DNA from: a virus
Reading direction: 5' to 3' (one strand)
Virus record (IMG/VR): IMGVR_UViG_3300045135_001407
Location: 1-50,456 of that record
Length of the DNA: 50,456 nucleotides
Below the pieces are notes generated by a model. It made no database searches and was not told the origin of the DNA. It saw nothing but the letters and a program-made list of their open reading frames with translations. Position numbers and translations under genes: made by a program. This document shows, piece after piece, positions 25,458 to 34,700 of this stretch (positions are counted from its first letter, which is position 1; each line of letters starts with the position of its first letter).

Positions 25458-26044
25458 TAGAAAAAATATTTTCAGCTTCTATTGGTCTTTATAATTTAGA
25501 AATAAATAATAACCAAATACTAAATAATTTAAAAAAGTTAGAGACTAATCCTCATTCTTTAATTTATAATGGCTATAGTAGTTTGAAAACTGGAGATGAA
25601 ACACTTCTAGAGCTAGAAGAATTTTTAGAATTAAAAAAGCTTATTGCAGATTGTTGTATTAACTATTGTGATAAGATGAAAATTTCCAAAGTTTCTATAA
25701 CTAATAGTTGGTTTAATAAACTGGGGCAAGGGGGAGAAGTTTTAAAACACAACCACCCTCACAGTATTGTTAGTGGTGCTTACTATCCTTTTTATGAAGA
25801 AAACCACTCCCCTCTGACCTTATTAAACCCTGACAATTTTGAAGAATATAGGGAAATAAGTGATCAAATAACTATTGTTCCAAAAACTAATTTGTTAGTT
25901 GTTTTCCCCAGTTATTTAAATCATTTTGTAACGCCTACCAAGGCAAAAGAAAGATATACTATTAGCTTTAACACAACTGCGCTAAAAGTAAAAGAAATAG
26001 AAGAAAGAAGATTGAACTTAAAATGGAGAACACTACGGAGATAA
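25454..26044 (+). CDS. Second 2OG-Fe(II) oxygenase, in the tail module
   Basis: A 196-residue protein. The segment SWFNKLGQGG, then HNHPHSIVSGAYY (H101, H103), FPSYLNHFVTP (H157) and KERYTISFN (R167) reproduces the signature of a 2OG-Fe(II) oxygenase family common in marine phages, in which the first sheet carries a His-x-His/SGxYY element. It differs from the P4H-like enzyme at 7130 and is not a recent duplicate. It is coupled to the tape measure by ATGA and lies directly before tail-tip genes, so it is transcribed with them. Substrate unknown; a tail protein is a reasonable but unproven candidate. Confidence 0.85.
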   Translation: MIEKIFSASIGLYNLEINNNQILNNLKKLETNPHSLIYNGYSSLKTGDETLLELEEFLELKKLIADCCINYCDKMKISKVSITNSWFNKLGQGGEVLKHNHPHSIVSGAYYPFYEENHSPLTLLNPDNFEEYREISDQITIVPKTNLLVVFPSYLNHFVTPTKAKERYTISFNTTALKVKEIEERRLNLKWRTLRR

Positions 26045-26047
26045 ACT

Positions 26048-27025
26048 ATGGCTACATATCCTGATGACGCTACAGTATCCTTAACAGCTTTTGGAACTGT
26101 GGGACAGAAAACATATACTACAACTGGCGCAACAACTGAATTTCCCCTACCTTCTACTATTTCTTTTGTGGGAGAGGTAATTGTTACTATTGATGGTGTT
26201 ACTCAAGACGTTTCTTCTTATTATTTATCAAACTCAGGAGGGTCCATAACTTTTATTGCCGCTCCCGGTGCTACAGAGTTGATCCTTAGAACTATAGATT
26301 TACCAAATAGATTTAGAGTTACACGTTCTTATCCTGCTGTATACTATGCACACTATTCTAATACTTCAGCTACTACAATTGATTCTAATGTGTATCTCTT
26401 AAACGGAGTTCAAACAGCTTTTTCTCTTCCTACCGCAGCACTCGGTCAGATGGCGTCAAAAGATTCTAACTCTATTTTTGTTACTCTATCTGGGCTATTT
26501 CAAAATCCCGATTCTTTTACCTACCCAAGTGCAACTTTAGGAGAAAACGGTATTGATTTACCCATCGCACCTGCTATAGACGATGGAGAGGTAGACTATG
26601 CTAATACTACTCTTGAAATTAGAACTCTTGTTCCTCAAGTAGATTCTATTGGAAGATTTGCAGATATGAGAGACAGAAAACCCTCAAATGGTTTTGTATT
26701 AGATAGAGAGTTTAAAGTAAATAAATTTGAAACTCAGTCAGGATATGAAAAAAGGCGTTTAATGTCTCGCAGACCTAGAAGAGGTTTTGAGTTGACATAT
26801 ACAAATATAACTGGAGTAGAAAAGCAAGCCATAGAAGATTTTTACACACAAAGAAGCGGAGAATTCGAAACTTTTACCTTTGATTTAGCACACATTAATT
26901 CTTCTGGAACAGTTAGAGCTAGGTTCGAAGGTCCTTTAGAGATTGATCAAGTAATTTCTGGAGGATCTGCTCTAACAGATAATTTCTTCACCGTTAAGAT
27001 TAAAATAAAAGAGGATTTTGGTTAA
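26048..27025 (+). CDS. Distal/minor tail protein (lambda M-like C-terminus)
   Basis: A 325-residue protein. The N-terminal ~200 residues contain two similar beta units (QKTYTTTGATTEFPLPS with VIVTIDGVTQ, and SNVYLLNGVQTAFSLP with IFVTLSGLFQ), each giving a hydrophobic strand pair. The C-terminal ~110 residues (RPRRGFELTYTNITGVEKQA, then FYTQRSGEFETFTF) fit the lambda gpM/distal-tail pattern, where an RGxxF segment follows a helix. It begins after GGAG and ends in TAATG with the L-like gene, which matches the lambda M-L order. Confidence 0.75.
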   Translation: MATYPDDATVSLTAFGTVGQKTYTTTGATTEFPLPSTISFVGEVIVTIDGVTQDVSSYYLSNSGGSITFIAAPGATELILRTIDLPNRFRVTRSYPAVYYAHYSNTSATTIDSNVYLLNGVQTAFSLPTAALGQMASKDSNSIFVTLSGLFQNPDSFTYPSATLGENGIDLPIAPAIDDGEVDYANTTLEIRTLVPQVDSIGRFADMRDRKPSNGFVLDREFKVNKFETQSGYEKRRLMSRRPRRGFELTYTNITGVEKQAIEDFYTQRSGEFETFTFDLAHINSSGTVRARFEGPLEIDQVISGGSALTDNFFTVKIKIKEDFG

Positions 27026-28737
27026 TGTCTGGTCGGCTTTACGATTATATTATAACAGTAGCAGATGCTTCTGATTTTGAAAACGGAAATACTTTATTAG
27101 GACTAACTTCTAAAGCGTTTGGTTATATTTCTAATGTTGATACCGCTACTAATAATCTTAAAGTTAAAATGTCAAACTTATTTCAAGAGTATAACGTAAG
27201 TGAAACTGTTACTAGTAATCATTATTTAATTTCTAATGTCTTATCAGTTCAGTCTTTTTCTTCTACTGCTACTTCAAATGAGTTTACTTTAACTGGCGAT
27301 ACTATCCCGGTAGCTAATACCGAATTAGACATATTTGTAGAGGGCAGATATCGACACGAAACTGACTGGTATTTTGAGTCTCCTAAAGTTGTTTTTAGAG
27401 ACTTTGCTCTGCCAGGTGCTAACACAGTTCTAGTTAGAAGACAAACAGGTAACACAGAAGCTAGAACTTATCAAGCCTCTGCTACTCAATTTGGTAATAC
27501 ACAAATAAGTGCTACTTCAACAGTTAGTGCTATTAATAATAGTCCTTTCATAGCTACCTTAAACTCTTATACACAACCTCCTATTGTTAGACTTATAGAT
27601 ATTTATTACCCTGGGGAGTGGTATCCTCCTAATAAGCAAGGTAATCCAAGCGGTTCAGGAGAGGGTTATTCTTGGCCTACTGATATGCCAATTAGAATTG
27701 CAGAAGTGATTGGAGATTTTTACTCTGATCTACAATATAATGTTTCTTTTGGTTCACAAAGTTATATTCCCTACCCAGTAGAAGTAGATGGAATTAACAC
27801 TTCTTCTGACGGTACTATTGACCGTGTGACTTTTACAATGTCTAACTATGATAATTTAATTACTGTTTTTGTTGAGAATCCTTATTTAGTAGGAAATGTT
27901 ACTTCTAACTCTGCTCAAGGGTATGTTAACGGAGAATTAGTTTATGGCCTTGATCCTAGAACTGTTACAGGTAATACTCACTTTGATCAAACAGTTGTAG
28001 ATACAGTTTATGGAAAAGTTAATTCTGCGTGGACTTATGATGAAGCTGTTAAAGAAGGCGAAACATGGAGAAATTTAAAAGCAGACAGTAGAGATTTGTT
28101 AGGAGCGGTGGTAGAGATTAGAACTACATTTGCTTCTCATTTACGTTACTGGCCTGAACACTCAAAATTAGATTTTGTAAACGCTAACGTGGTATCTGTT
28201 TTAAATGGTGGCCCTTACAGAGTTGGAGATAATGTTAAAACAGAGACTTCTTCTACTGTTCAAATTAGTGATATTCAAGAAGATAGAATATTCTTTTTAT
28301 CAGATAATTTAGACGGAGGAGTACTTAATCAAAACTTATATGTTGTTAATGATGACCATGATGAGGAGGCGTATATAAAAGACACTTTTAAAATTACTGC
28401 TTTAAGAGGCTTAGATCAAGAAAAAGCAGAGTTTGAATTAACAAGCTGGTTACAATATTTTAAACTACAACTTCCTAAAAGGAAATATTATAAAAATACC
28501 TGTCAATGGGTGTACAAAGGCTCTGAGTGTCAATACCCAGGACCCGGAGAGCTTACAATTCCCGGTACTTTTCCTGAGAAAAAATCTAATGCGGACCCAA
28601 TATTTGCTAATAATGTATTAGCTGTCTCTGATGCAGATGATGAGTGTGGTAAATCTTATGAAGCTTGTCGTATTAGAAATAATACAATTCATTTTGGAGG
28701 GTTCCCAGGAACAGGAAGGCAGATACCTAAACAATAA
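27025..28737 (+). CDS. Minor tail protein L-like, with four-cysteine Fe-S type end
   Basis: A 570-residue protein. The N-terminal ~380 residues are beta-rich and not recognised beyond the phage tail-tip style. The C-terminal ~140 residues match lambda gpL: a beta part (DTFKITALRGLDQEKAEFEL) followed by C493 (NTCQWVYKG), C502 (ECQYPG), C541 (DECGKS) and C548 (YEACRIRNN), then HFGGFPG. In lambda gpL this four-cysteine region binds an iron-sulfur cluster, and the same ligands are present here. A radical SAM gene follows immediately by TAATG. Confidence 0.87.
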   Translation: MSGRLYDYIITVADASDFENGNTLLGLTSKAFGYISNVDTATNNLKVKMSNLFQEYNVSETVTSNHYLISNVLSVQSFSSTATSNEFTLTGDTIPVANTELDIFVEGRYRHETDWYFESPKVVFRDFALPGANTVLVRRQTGNTEARTYQASATQFGNTQISATSTVSAINNSPFIATLNSYTQPPIVRLIDIYYPGEWYPPNKQGNPSGSGEGYSWPTDMPIRIAEVIGDFYSDLQYNVSFGSQSYIPYPVEVDGINTSSDGTIDRVTFTMSNYDNLITVFVENPYLVGNVTSNSAQGYVNGELVYGLDPRTVTGNTHFDQTVVDTVYGKVNSAWTYDEAVKEGETWRNLKADSRDLLGAVVEIRTTFASHLRYWPEHSKLDFVNANVVSVLNGGPYRVGDNVKTETSSTVQISDIQEDRIFFLSDNLDGGVLNQNLYVVNDDHDEEAYIKDTFKITALRGLDQEKAEFELTSWLQYFKLQLPKRKYYKNTCQWVYKGSECQYPGPGELTIPGTFPEKKSNADPIFANNVLAVSDADDECGKSYEACRIRNNTIHFGGFPGTGRQIPKQ

Positions 28738-29912
28738 TGGCAATAAAAGGATGTATATTACCTTGGATTCATTTACATGGTAATATGAGAGGGGAGTATA
28801 AAGCCTGTTGCTTTTCAGATTCTTTTTCAAATAAAGATTCTTTAGGAGATAATACACAACCTATTATGGATGTGTGGCATGGAACTCCATACATAGAATT
28901 AAGAAAATCTTTTTTAGAAGGGAAAATACCAGAACAGTGTTATAATCCTTGCTTTAAAAAAGATGAGTTAGGTGTTTATGAAAATCCAAAGAATAACGCT
29001 AACAATTTTTGGAAGCATAAAGAATACCTACAAAAAACCCTTACCCCTCCTCCCCCTCCTTATATAGATTTTAGAGTAGGAAATACTTGTAATTTTAGGT
29101 GCAGAACTTGCGGTCCTGCTTCTAGTACTGCTTGGATAAAAGAAGGTAAAAATTTATTTTCAATTCAAGGTAAAAAAGAGGAGCGGTGGGATAATGATTT
29201 GTTTTGGGAAGGATTAGAGTTAATATATCCTAATTTAGAAGTTTTATATTTTGCAGGAGGAGAGCCTTTAGTATTAGAGCAACATTATAAAATACTGGAG
29301 TACTTAATTTCTAAGGGTAAAACTGATATAAATGTTCAGTATAACACTAACCTATCTATTTTAAAATTTAAAGAATATGATCTTTTAGATTTATGGAAAA
29401 AATTTAAAAAAGTAAACTTGTGGACTAGTTGTGATGGGTATAAAAACGTATCAGAGTATGCTAGAAAAGAATTAGTGTGGGAAGATTTTGAGAATAACGT
29501 AGAAAAAGTTAGACCTTATGTCACTACTATTAGTTCTGTAGTGTCAATTTTAACTATATACTCTATGCCTGACTTACTTTTGTGGGGAAAAAGAAAAAAT
29601 ATTCCTGTATTTGGAACCACATTAGTTACTCCATCATATTATTCTCTACAAATATTACCTGAAAATGAAAAAAGAAACATTTTATTATATTATAAAAATT
29701 TTATAGAAAATAATAAAAAAGATTTACATATGTCGGATATACGTCATATGTCTGACTGGTTAAAATATATGAAAGGAGAACTACCTGATAAAGAAAAATT
29801 ATCTTCTCTGTTTAAGAAAAATACTGGACTATTAGATAGAAACAGGAATGAAAATTTTACTGACGTAGTTCCTCAGTTAGCAGATTGGTATAATGGACTT
29901 ACGGTACAATAA
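28737..29912 (+). CDS. Radical SAM protein with N-terminal twitch/SPASM-like cysteines
   Basis: A 391-residue protein. The radical SAM cluster motif is CNFRCRTC (C118, C122, C125; CX3CX2C), followed by a GGEPL SAM-binding motif (YFAGGEPLVL). N-terminal to it lies a CX..CC..CX3C set (C6 in GCILPWIHLHG, C24/C25, C68 and C72 in CYNPC), the auxiliary-cluster style domain that precedes the core in this phage-associated family. Such enzymes modify peptides or small molecules by radical chemistry. The gene is wedged between L-like and K-like tail genes, coupled by TAATG upstream and a 20-base overlap downstream. Substrate unknown. Confidence 0.88.
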   Translation: MAIKGCILPWIHLHGNMRGEYKACCFSDSFSNKDSLGDNTQPIMDVWHGTPYIELRKSFLEGKIPEQCYNPCFKKDELGVYENPKNNANNFWKHKEYLQKTLTPPPPPYIDFRVGNTCNFRCRTCGPASSTAWIKEGKNLFSIQGKKEERWDNDLFWEGLELIYPNLEVLYFAGGEPLVLEQHYKILEYLISKGKTDINVQYNTNLSILKFKEYDLLDLWKKFKKVNLWTSCDGYKNVSEYARKELVWEDFENNVEKVRPYVTTISSVVSILTIYSMPDLLLWGKRKNIPVFGTTLVTPSYYSLQILPENEKRNILLYYKNFIENNKKDLHMSDIRHMSDWLKYMKGELPDKEKLSSLFKKNTGLLDRNRNENFTDVVPQLADWYNGLTVQ

Positions 29913-30321
29913 ATATTTAGGGTTAAATCATAATTATACAGAAAATAACTGTATTACCCTAATAGATTCTATTTATAAAAACGAGCTTAGTTCTAATGTA
30001 TTCGATGGATTATGGGAATACTTAGACTTGCCAGAAGGCAAACCAAAAGATGGAAGAAAGTGGATGAAACGATTTTCAGTGGATTCCTTAGAAACTTGGG
30101 CATCTACGGTTGCTACAAAAGTTAACTTGACAGATTTGCAAGAATATGATGTAATAATATTTAAATCAGGTCGTCTGGTTCCTACCCATTTTGGGTTGTA
30201 TCTATGGGCGAACAAGTTTATTCATTTACCAGAAGGGGGATTCTCTCACATAGACGTGCTAACACAAGAATGGAGAGATCAGATTGCAAGTATATGGCGG
30301 TGGAATGGAATAAATACGTAG
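29893..30321 (+). CDS. NlpC/P60-like tail protein, copy 1 (K-like)
   Basis: A 142-residue papain-like hydrolase of the NlpC/P60 group, the same domain as the C-terminal half of lambda gpK. The candidate catalytic Cys is C20 (ENNCITLIDSIYKNEL) and the His is H99 (LVPTHFGLYLWANKFIHL). The Cys context is less canonical (NNC rather than DC), so activity may be weaker or lost. The next gene is a paralogue. The role would be cleavage of peptidoglycan stem peptides during tail-tip entry, or tip assembly. Confidence 0.75.
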   Translation: MDLRYNKYLGLNHNYTENNCITLIDSIYKNELSSNVFDGLWEYLDLPEGKPKDGRKWMKRFSVDSLETWASTVATKVNLTDLQEYDVIIFKSGRLVPTHFGLYLWANKFIHLPEGGFSHIDVLTQEWRDQIASIWRWNGINT

Positions 30322-30725
30322 GCTGTCCTTTTAAACATTTGGGATTAGACCCTAAAAAAGGAATAGATTGCCTTAATTTAATTATTCATATTTATAAAGA
30401 AGAATTAGGAATAGAGATACCTTATACTTCTAGAGACTGGTGTAATACTGTAAGTGATTATTGGTATGATGCTACTTTTGAAAGACCTTTTGAAAAAGGC
30501 GGCACAAAAGAGTATGGATGGAAAAAAGTTACTGATCCAGAAGAGTTTGATGTTATTACTATGACTTTGGGATCTTCTTTAATTACCAATCATGCAGCTA
30601 TTTATATTGGTAAAGGAAAAATATTACATAGTTTTCAAAACCATAAATCACACATAGCTGTTTATGGTAATTATTTTAAACAATATACGATGGGGATTCA
30701 TAGATGGATAGGTATGCCAAATTAA
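30294..30725 (+). CDS. NlpC/P60-like tail protein, copy 2 (K-like)
   Basis: ATG 30294 is chosen because the domain starts at once (WNKYVGCPFKHLGLDP); an earlier in-frame start at 30204 would add 30 residues with no domain content. The 143-residue protein has C26 (KGIDCLNLIIHIYKEEL), H100 (ITNHAAIYIGKGKILHSF) and H112, a complete NlpC/P60 triad pattern. Alignment by eye with the preceding gene (KYLG / KYVG, then NNCITLIDSIYKNEL / IDCLNLIIHIYKEEL) shows tandem duplication. This copy has the better catalytic context. Confidence 0.85.
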   Translation: MAVEWNKYVGCPFKHLGLDPKKGIDCLNLIIHIYKEELGIEIPYTSRDWCNTVSDYWYDATFERPFEKGGTKEYGWKKVTDPEEFDVITMTLGSSLITNHAAIYIGKGKILHSFQNHKSHIAVYGNYFKQYTMGIHRWIGMPN

Positions 30726-31075
30726 TAGAAGCTTTTACTGCTCATATGAAAGTAGAGCCAGAGCATGAATGTTGTGGTATTATTACTAAAGACTTTTCAT
30801 ATATTCCATGTAAAAATCTTAGTTCCTCTCCTAAAGAAAGTTTTATTTTAGACCCCACAGAACTTCTTAAGTATGCAAATGACTGTTGGGGTATTTTTCA
30901 TAGCCATCCTTTACATCACGACGAGCTTCCAAGTGAGGAAGATAAATATTCTGCTGTATACCGTCAATATAAATTTGTAGTTGGTAATTTAAATGGTACT
31001 TTTTATGAATACTGGTTAAATGATAGAGAGTTTTTACAGTTTAAAAAATTTACGGAGGAAAGTGTATGCTCATAA
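30704..31075 (+). CDS. JAMM/MPN metalloprotease-like tail protein (K N-terminal-like)
   Basis: A 123-residue protein with E22 (EHECCGIIT), HSHP (H66, H68) and SEED (S77, D80), which is the JAMM zinc-protease pattern found in the N-terminal half of lambda gpK. The spacing between the second His and Ser is eight residues rather than the usual seven. In lambda the JAMM and NlpC domains are fused; here they are separate genes in reverse order. It overlaps the neighbours on both sides. Confidence 0.82.
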   Translation: MDRYAKLIEAFTAHMKVEPEHECCGIITKDFSYIPCKNLSSSPKESFILDPTELLKYANDCWGIFHSHPLHHDELPSEEDKYSAVYRQYKFVVGNLNGTFYEYWLNDREFLQFKKFTEESVCS

Positions 31076-31743
31076 CTTTAAATTTTCATCCCGTTCTTCA
31101 GGAGTTTACGGGAGTTGAAAGACACTGTTTTAATGTTTCTAGTATCTCTGATCTAAAAGATGCTATAGCAGTACTATTTCCTAAAATGCGTAGATATATG
31201 TTTCATATCGCTACTAAAAATTTACACAAAGAAAATTTAGTGTATGTTAAGCCTGATGGAGAACTAGTAACAAAAAAAGAGTTTGAATTTGGTATAAAAG
31301 AAGAAGGATTAGAATTAACTCTCTGTCCCTTAGTTGGTGGAGGCGGTAGAAAGTTACTACCTATTTTAATGATTGTTGCTGCTGTTGTAATCATAGCTTT
31401 TGCAGGTCCTATCGCAGCTGGTGTCGGACTAAAAAAGTCTACAGTATTAAAAATGGGTATACAGTTAGCTCTGAGTGGAATGATGCAGTTAATGCAGCCC
31501 ACTCCTAAATCAGGAGCAGAACAATCTAATTCTTCCGAACAAAGAAGAAATAATGATATGTTTGACGCAATGGAGAATACCACAGATCCAAATAGTGGTA
31601 TTCCTCTAATATATGGAAGACCAAGAGTGTCTGGTCAAATGTTAAGTGGGCATGTTGAAACCCTTCAGCACGGAGAAAGTGATGTTATCTTTGCCAGGGA
31701 TGTAATTTATAGTAATATAGAAGAAATTACTACAACAGGATAA
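31066..31743 (+). CDS. Tail tip assembly protein I-like
   Basis: A 225-residue protein with a GGAGG site before ATG 31066. It has an N-terminal ubiquitin/beta-grasp-like domain (ITLNFHPVLQEFTGVERH, then LTLCPLVGGGG), a hydrophobic Ala/Val/Ile stretch (PILMIVAAVVIIAFAGPIAA) and a C-terminal part with DPNSGIPLIYGRPRVSG. This is the standard layout of lambda gpI proteins, which are needed to assemble the J tip and are usually encoded just before it. The conserved IPLIYG motif is typical. It is separated from the J-like gene by an eight-base gap holding a two-codon frame. Confidence 0.85.
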   Translation: MLITLNFHPVLQEFTGVERHCFNVSSISDLKDAIAVLFPKMRRYMFHIATKNLHKENLVYVKPDGELVTKKEFEFGIKEEGLELTLCPLVGGGGRKLLPILMIVAAVVIIAFAGPIAAGVGLKKSTVLKMGIQLALSGMMQLMQPTPKSGAEQSNSSEQRRNNDMFDAMENTTDPNSGIPLIYGRPRVSGQMLSGHVETLQHGESDVIFARDVIYSNIEEITTTG

Positions 31744-31751
31744 TGTATTAA
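31743..31751 (+). promoter_or_regulatory. Two-codon minigene linking the I- and J-like genes
   Basis: The I-like stop TAA overlaps an ATG, giving ATG-TAT-TAA (31743-31751), which abuts the J-like ATG at 31752. The J-like start has no clear Shine-Dalgarno sequence, so a ribosome could be handed from stop to start by re-initiation. Chance is possible. Confidence 0.3.
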
Positions 31752-34700
31752 ATGACAATTATTTATATAGATGATAAACAAGTTCCTTTAATTGAAGGCG
31801 GCGGTGGTGGTGGAGGCTGCTTTTCCGCTGATACTCTTATTGACTTTGATACGTATAAAAAGCCAATTTCAGAAGTTGAAGTTGGAGATAAGGTATGGGC
31901 GTATGACGAAGTAGGAGCTTTAGTTTTATCTTCTGTAACAGAAACATTTTATCATCCTACAGATGAGATATATAGAGTAACTCATGAATATGGTTACTTA
32001 GATATAACTCCTAACCATTGGGTATTAAAAGAAGATGGAACCTTTCAAGAATTAAGAGATTTTGAAGTTGGTGATAATTTAGTAACAGATAACAATGAGT
32101 TATCTGAAATACTTTCTATTGAATTTTTAAGAACTGATGAAGTTTATAACTTTAAAGTTTCTCACTTCCATTCTTATATTGCTAATGGTATTAAAGTCCA
32201 CAACGGCGGTGGTGGAGGTAAAAAAGGTGGTGGAGGTTCTGAAGATCCTAATTCTCTTTTTTCTACTGATATTTTATTTGTAACTCAAGGTCTTGGAGAA
32301 GGTCCTGTATATAAAATTAATCCAAACGGTCCTCAAGATATTGAGTTTAATGAAGGTTTAATTGATGATCTCTTAGTAAACGGGGCTGTTGATGATGAAA
32401 AGTTTTTCGTAATATCAAACACTGGAACAACTGGACAACAAGTTCTTCCTCTCTTTGGGGACTTTACAATGATTCCTCAAAGATTTTCTGGGGCTGTTGA
32501 TCTTAAAAAAGGCAATCTAAATGGAGTTCCAAGGTCCGCTGTAGATAAACAAAATACCTCTCCTGTGGCTCTCACAGCTATTAAACTATACTTTACCGTT
32601 TCTGGTCTACAAAAACAAGATAATGATGGAAACATAAAAGGAGCCGCTGTCACAGTAAAAGGTATTTTATATAATAGAGCAGGAACTGAAGAGATAGCTT
32701 CTGTAGAAAGAACAATTTCTGGTAAAACTAATCAAGCATTCTCTTTTGATTTATACCTTGCTGTTCCTAGCGATAAAGTATCAGATGAAGGGTATAGATT
32801 TACTGTAGAAAAAACTTCAGTAGATGATGACTCTTCTAAAACACAAGAGGCAGTTTCTGTGCATGGTTGGACCGAGGTAGTAGAAGAACCTATTGCTTAT
32901 ACTAGAACAGCTACTATTGGTTACGCTATTAAAGCTTTTGCAGAGCACAAAGGTGCTATGCCTGCTATCACACAAATAGTAAAAGGTCTAATAACAAAAG
33001 TCCCCTCAAACTATAATCAGCCTATTTTAGAAAACGGTGAGATTGACTGGAGACAGGTAGAGGTCTCTAATATTGATAGAGGAGGGTTTGGATATTATCT
33101 TCAAAAATCAGGATCTTCTTCTTTACAAACAGCGGAAGCTCCTGTAATTTATGATGGTTTATGGGACGGAACTTTTGTATATTCTTGGACCCAAAACCCT
33201 GCTTGGCACGTTTACGATTTGTTAACTAACAAAACTTATGGATTAGGAATACCAGAAGATCACATTGATAAATATTCTTTTTATGATTCAGCTGTTTATA
33301 ATGATGCATGTGATGTTACATCTGGTACTTTTATAGGAGTAGATGCTCAAGCAGATGGTACTTACAGATATAAGCCTAGGACTACTAAAGCCGCAGTAGA
33401 AGAGACTCTAGCAGGTCTTCCTGCAGGAACTTCTATTAAAGAACGTAGATTTATATTTGATGGTCTTATAACAGACAAAAAACAAATTATAGATGTTATA
33501 AATATAATTACTCTTAGTTTTAGAGCTATGCTTTACTATAAGGCAGGAAAACTTTACCTATTCCAAGATAAACCAGATGATATGCCAGTTGCTATCTTTA
33601 ATGAAGCAAATATTAAAGAAGACAGCATGAGTATTAGTGGTATAGACGAAGAACAGCTTTTAACTGGTGTTGATATCTCTTTTACTGACGCTACTAACCA
33701 CTATAGACAAGAAGTAGTTAGAATTGACGATGCAAAGGCCCTTTCAGAAAGAAACGGTATAGAAAACGTTTTAGATTTAAGATTTGATGGGGTAACTCGT
33801 AAAAGCCAAGCTATAAGGCTTGGGCAATATATGATTGCAGATAGGAAATATTCTAGAAGGCGTATTGAGTTTGACACTTCTACAGAAGCCTCTGAGCTTA
33901 AGCCGGGAGACTTGATTTCTGTATCTCAAAGAGTTACTAGTGTAGCTTGGGGATACGGAGGTATAATGTTTGAAAATGCTGAAGAATCTAATACTACCCT
34001 AAAATTAGAACATATAACCTCTCCTGCAGTTACCGCAGCAGTTTTTACTTCTAATACTAGTCCTTTGGCTTTAAGAATAGCTAGTGCTTCATCTGGGTTA
34101 GTAGATACATATCTAATTAGTAATACCAGTTATTCTTTAAGTAATACAGCTAATGTTGCTGGGGGTACAGAGATAGTAGAGGTAAATGTTATTGCAAAAT
34201 ATGATCATCCTACTAAATCTTTTACAAGTTTCGGTAGTTATGGTACTCATCATTTACCTAAAAGATTTGATCTTTGGGCGCTTGGAGAGATATCAGATAC
34301 AACCAACATTTATACATCTTTAACAGATAAGCTATTTAGAATAGTTAATGTTCAAAGACTCGTAGATGAAAGAGTTACTTTAGAAGCACAAGAATATGTA
34401 AATAATGTTTATGTTGATTCTGATACTTTAATAGATTATAAACCTTTAGTATTTGGTGATTTATTTGATCCTCTTAAAAAACCTCCAGCACCTCAATTTA
34501 CTCTTCGTGCAATTCCAAAAAGAGATTTAGATGGGTCAGTATACTCAGATATTGAAATTAACTCTGTAACAGATAGAAGTGGTTATTCAAATGAATTTAA
34601 GACCGAGTTTTCTAGGTCTAGACCTATTACTTCACTTAAATTAATTTCTAACTCTAGCCCTCAAGCCTCTAGAGATATTGTAGAAATGAATTTAGACGAT

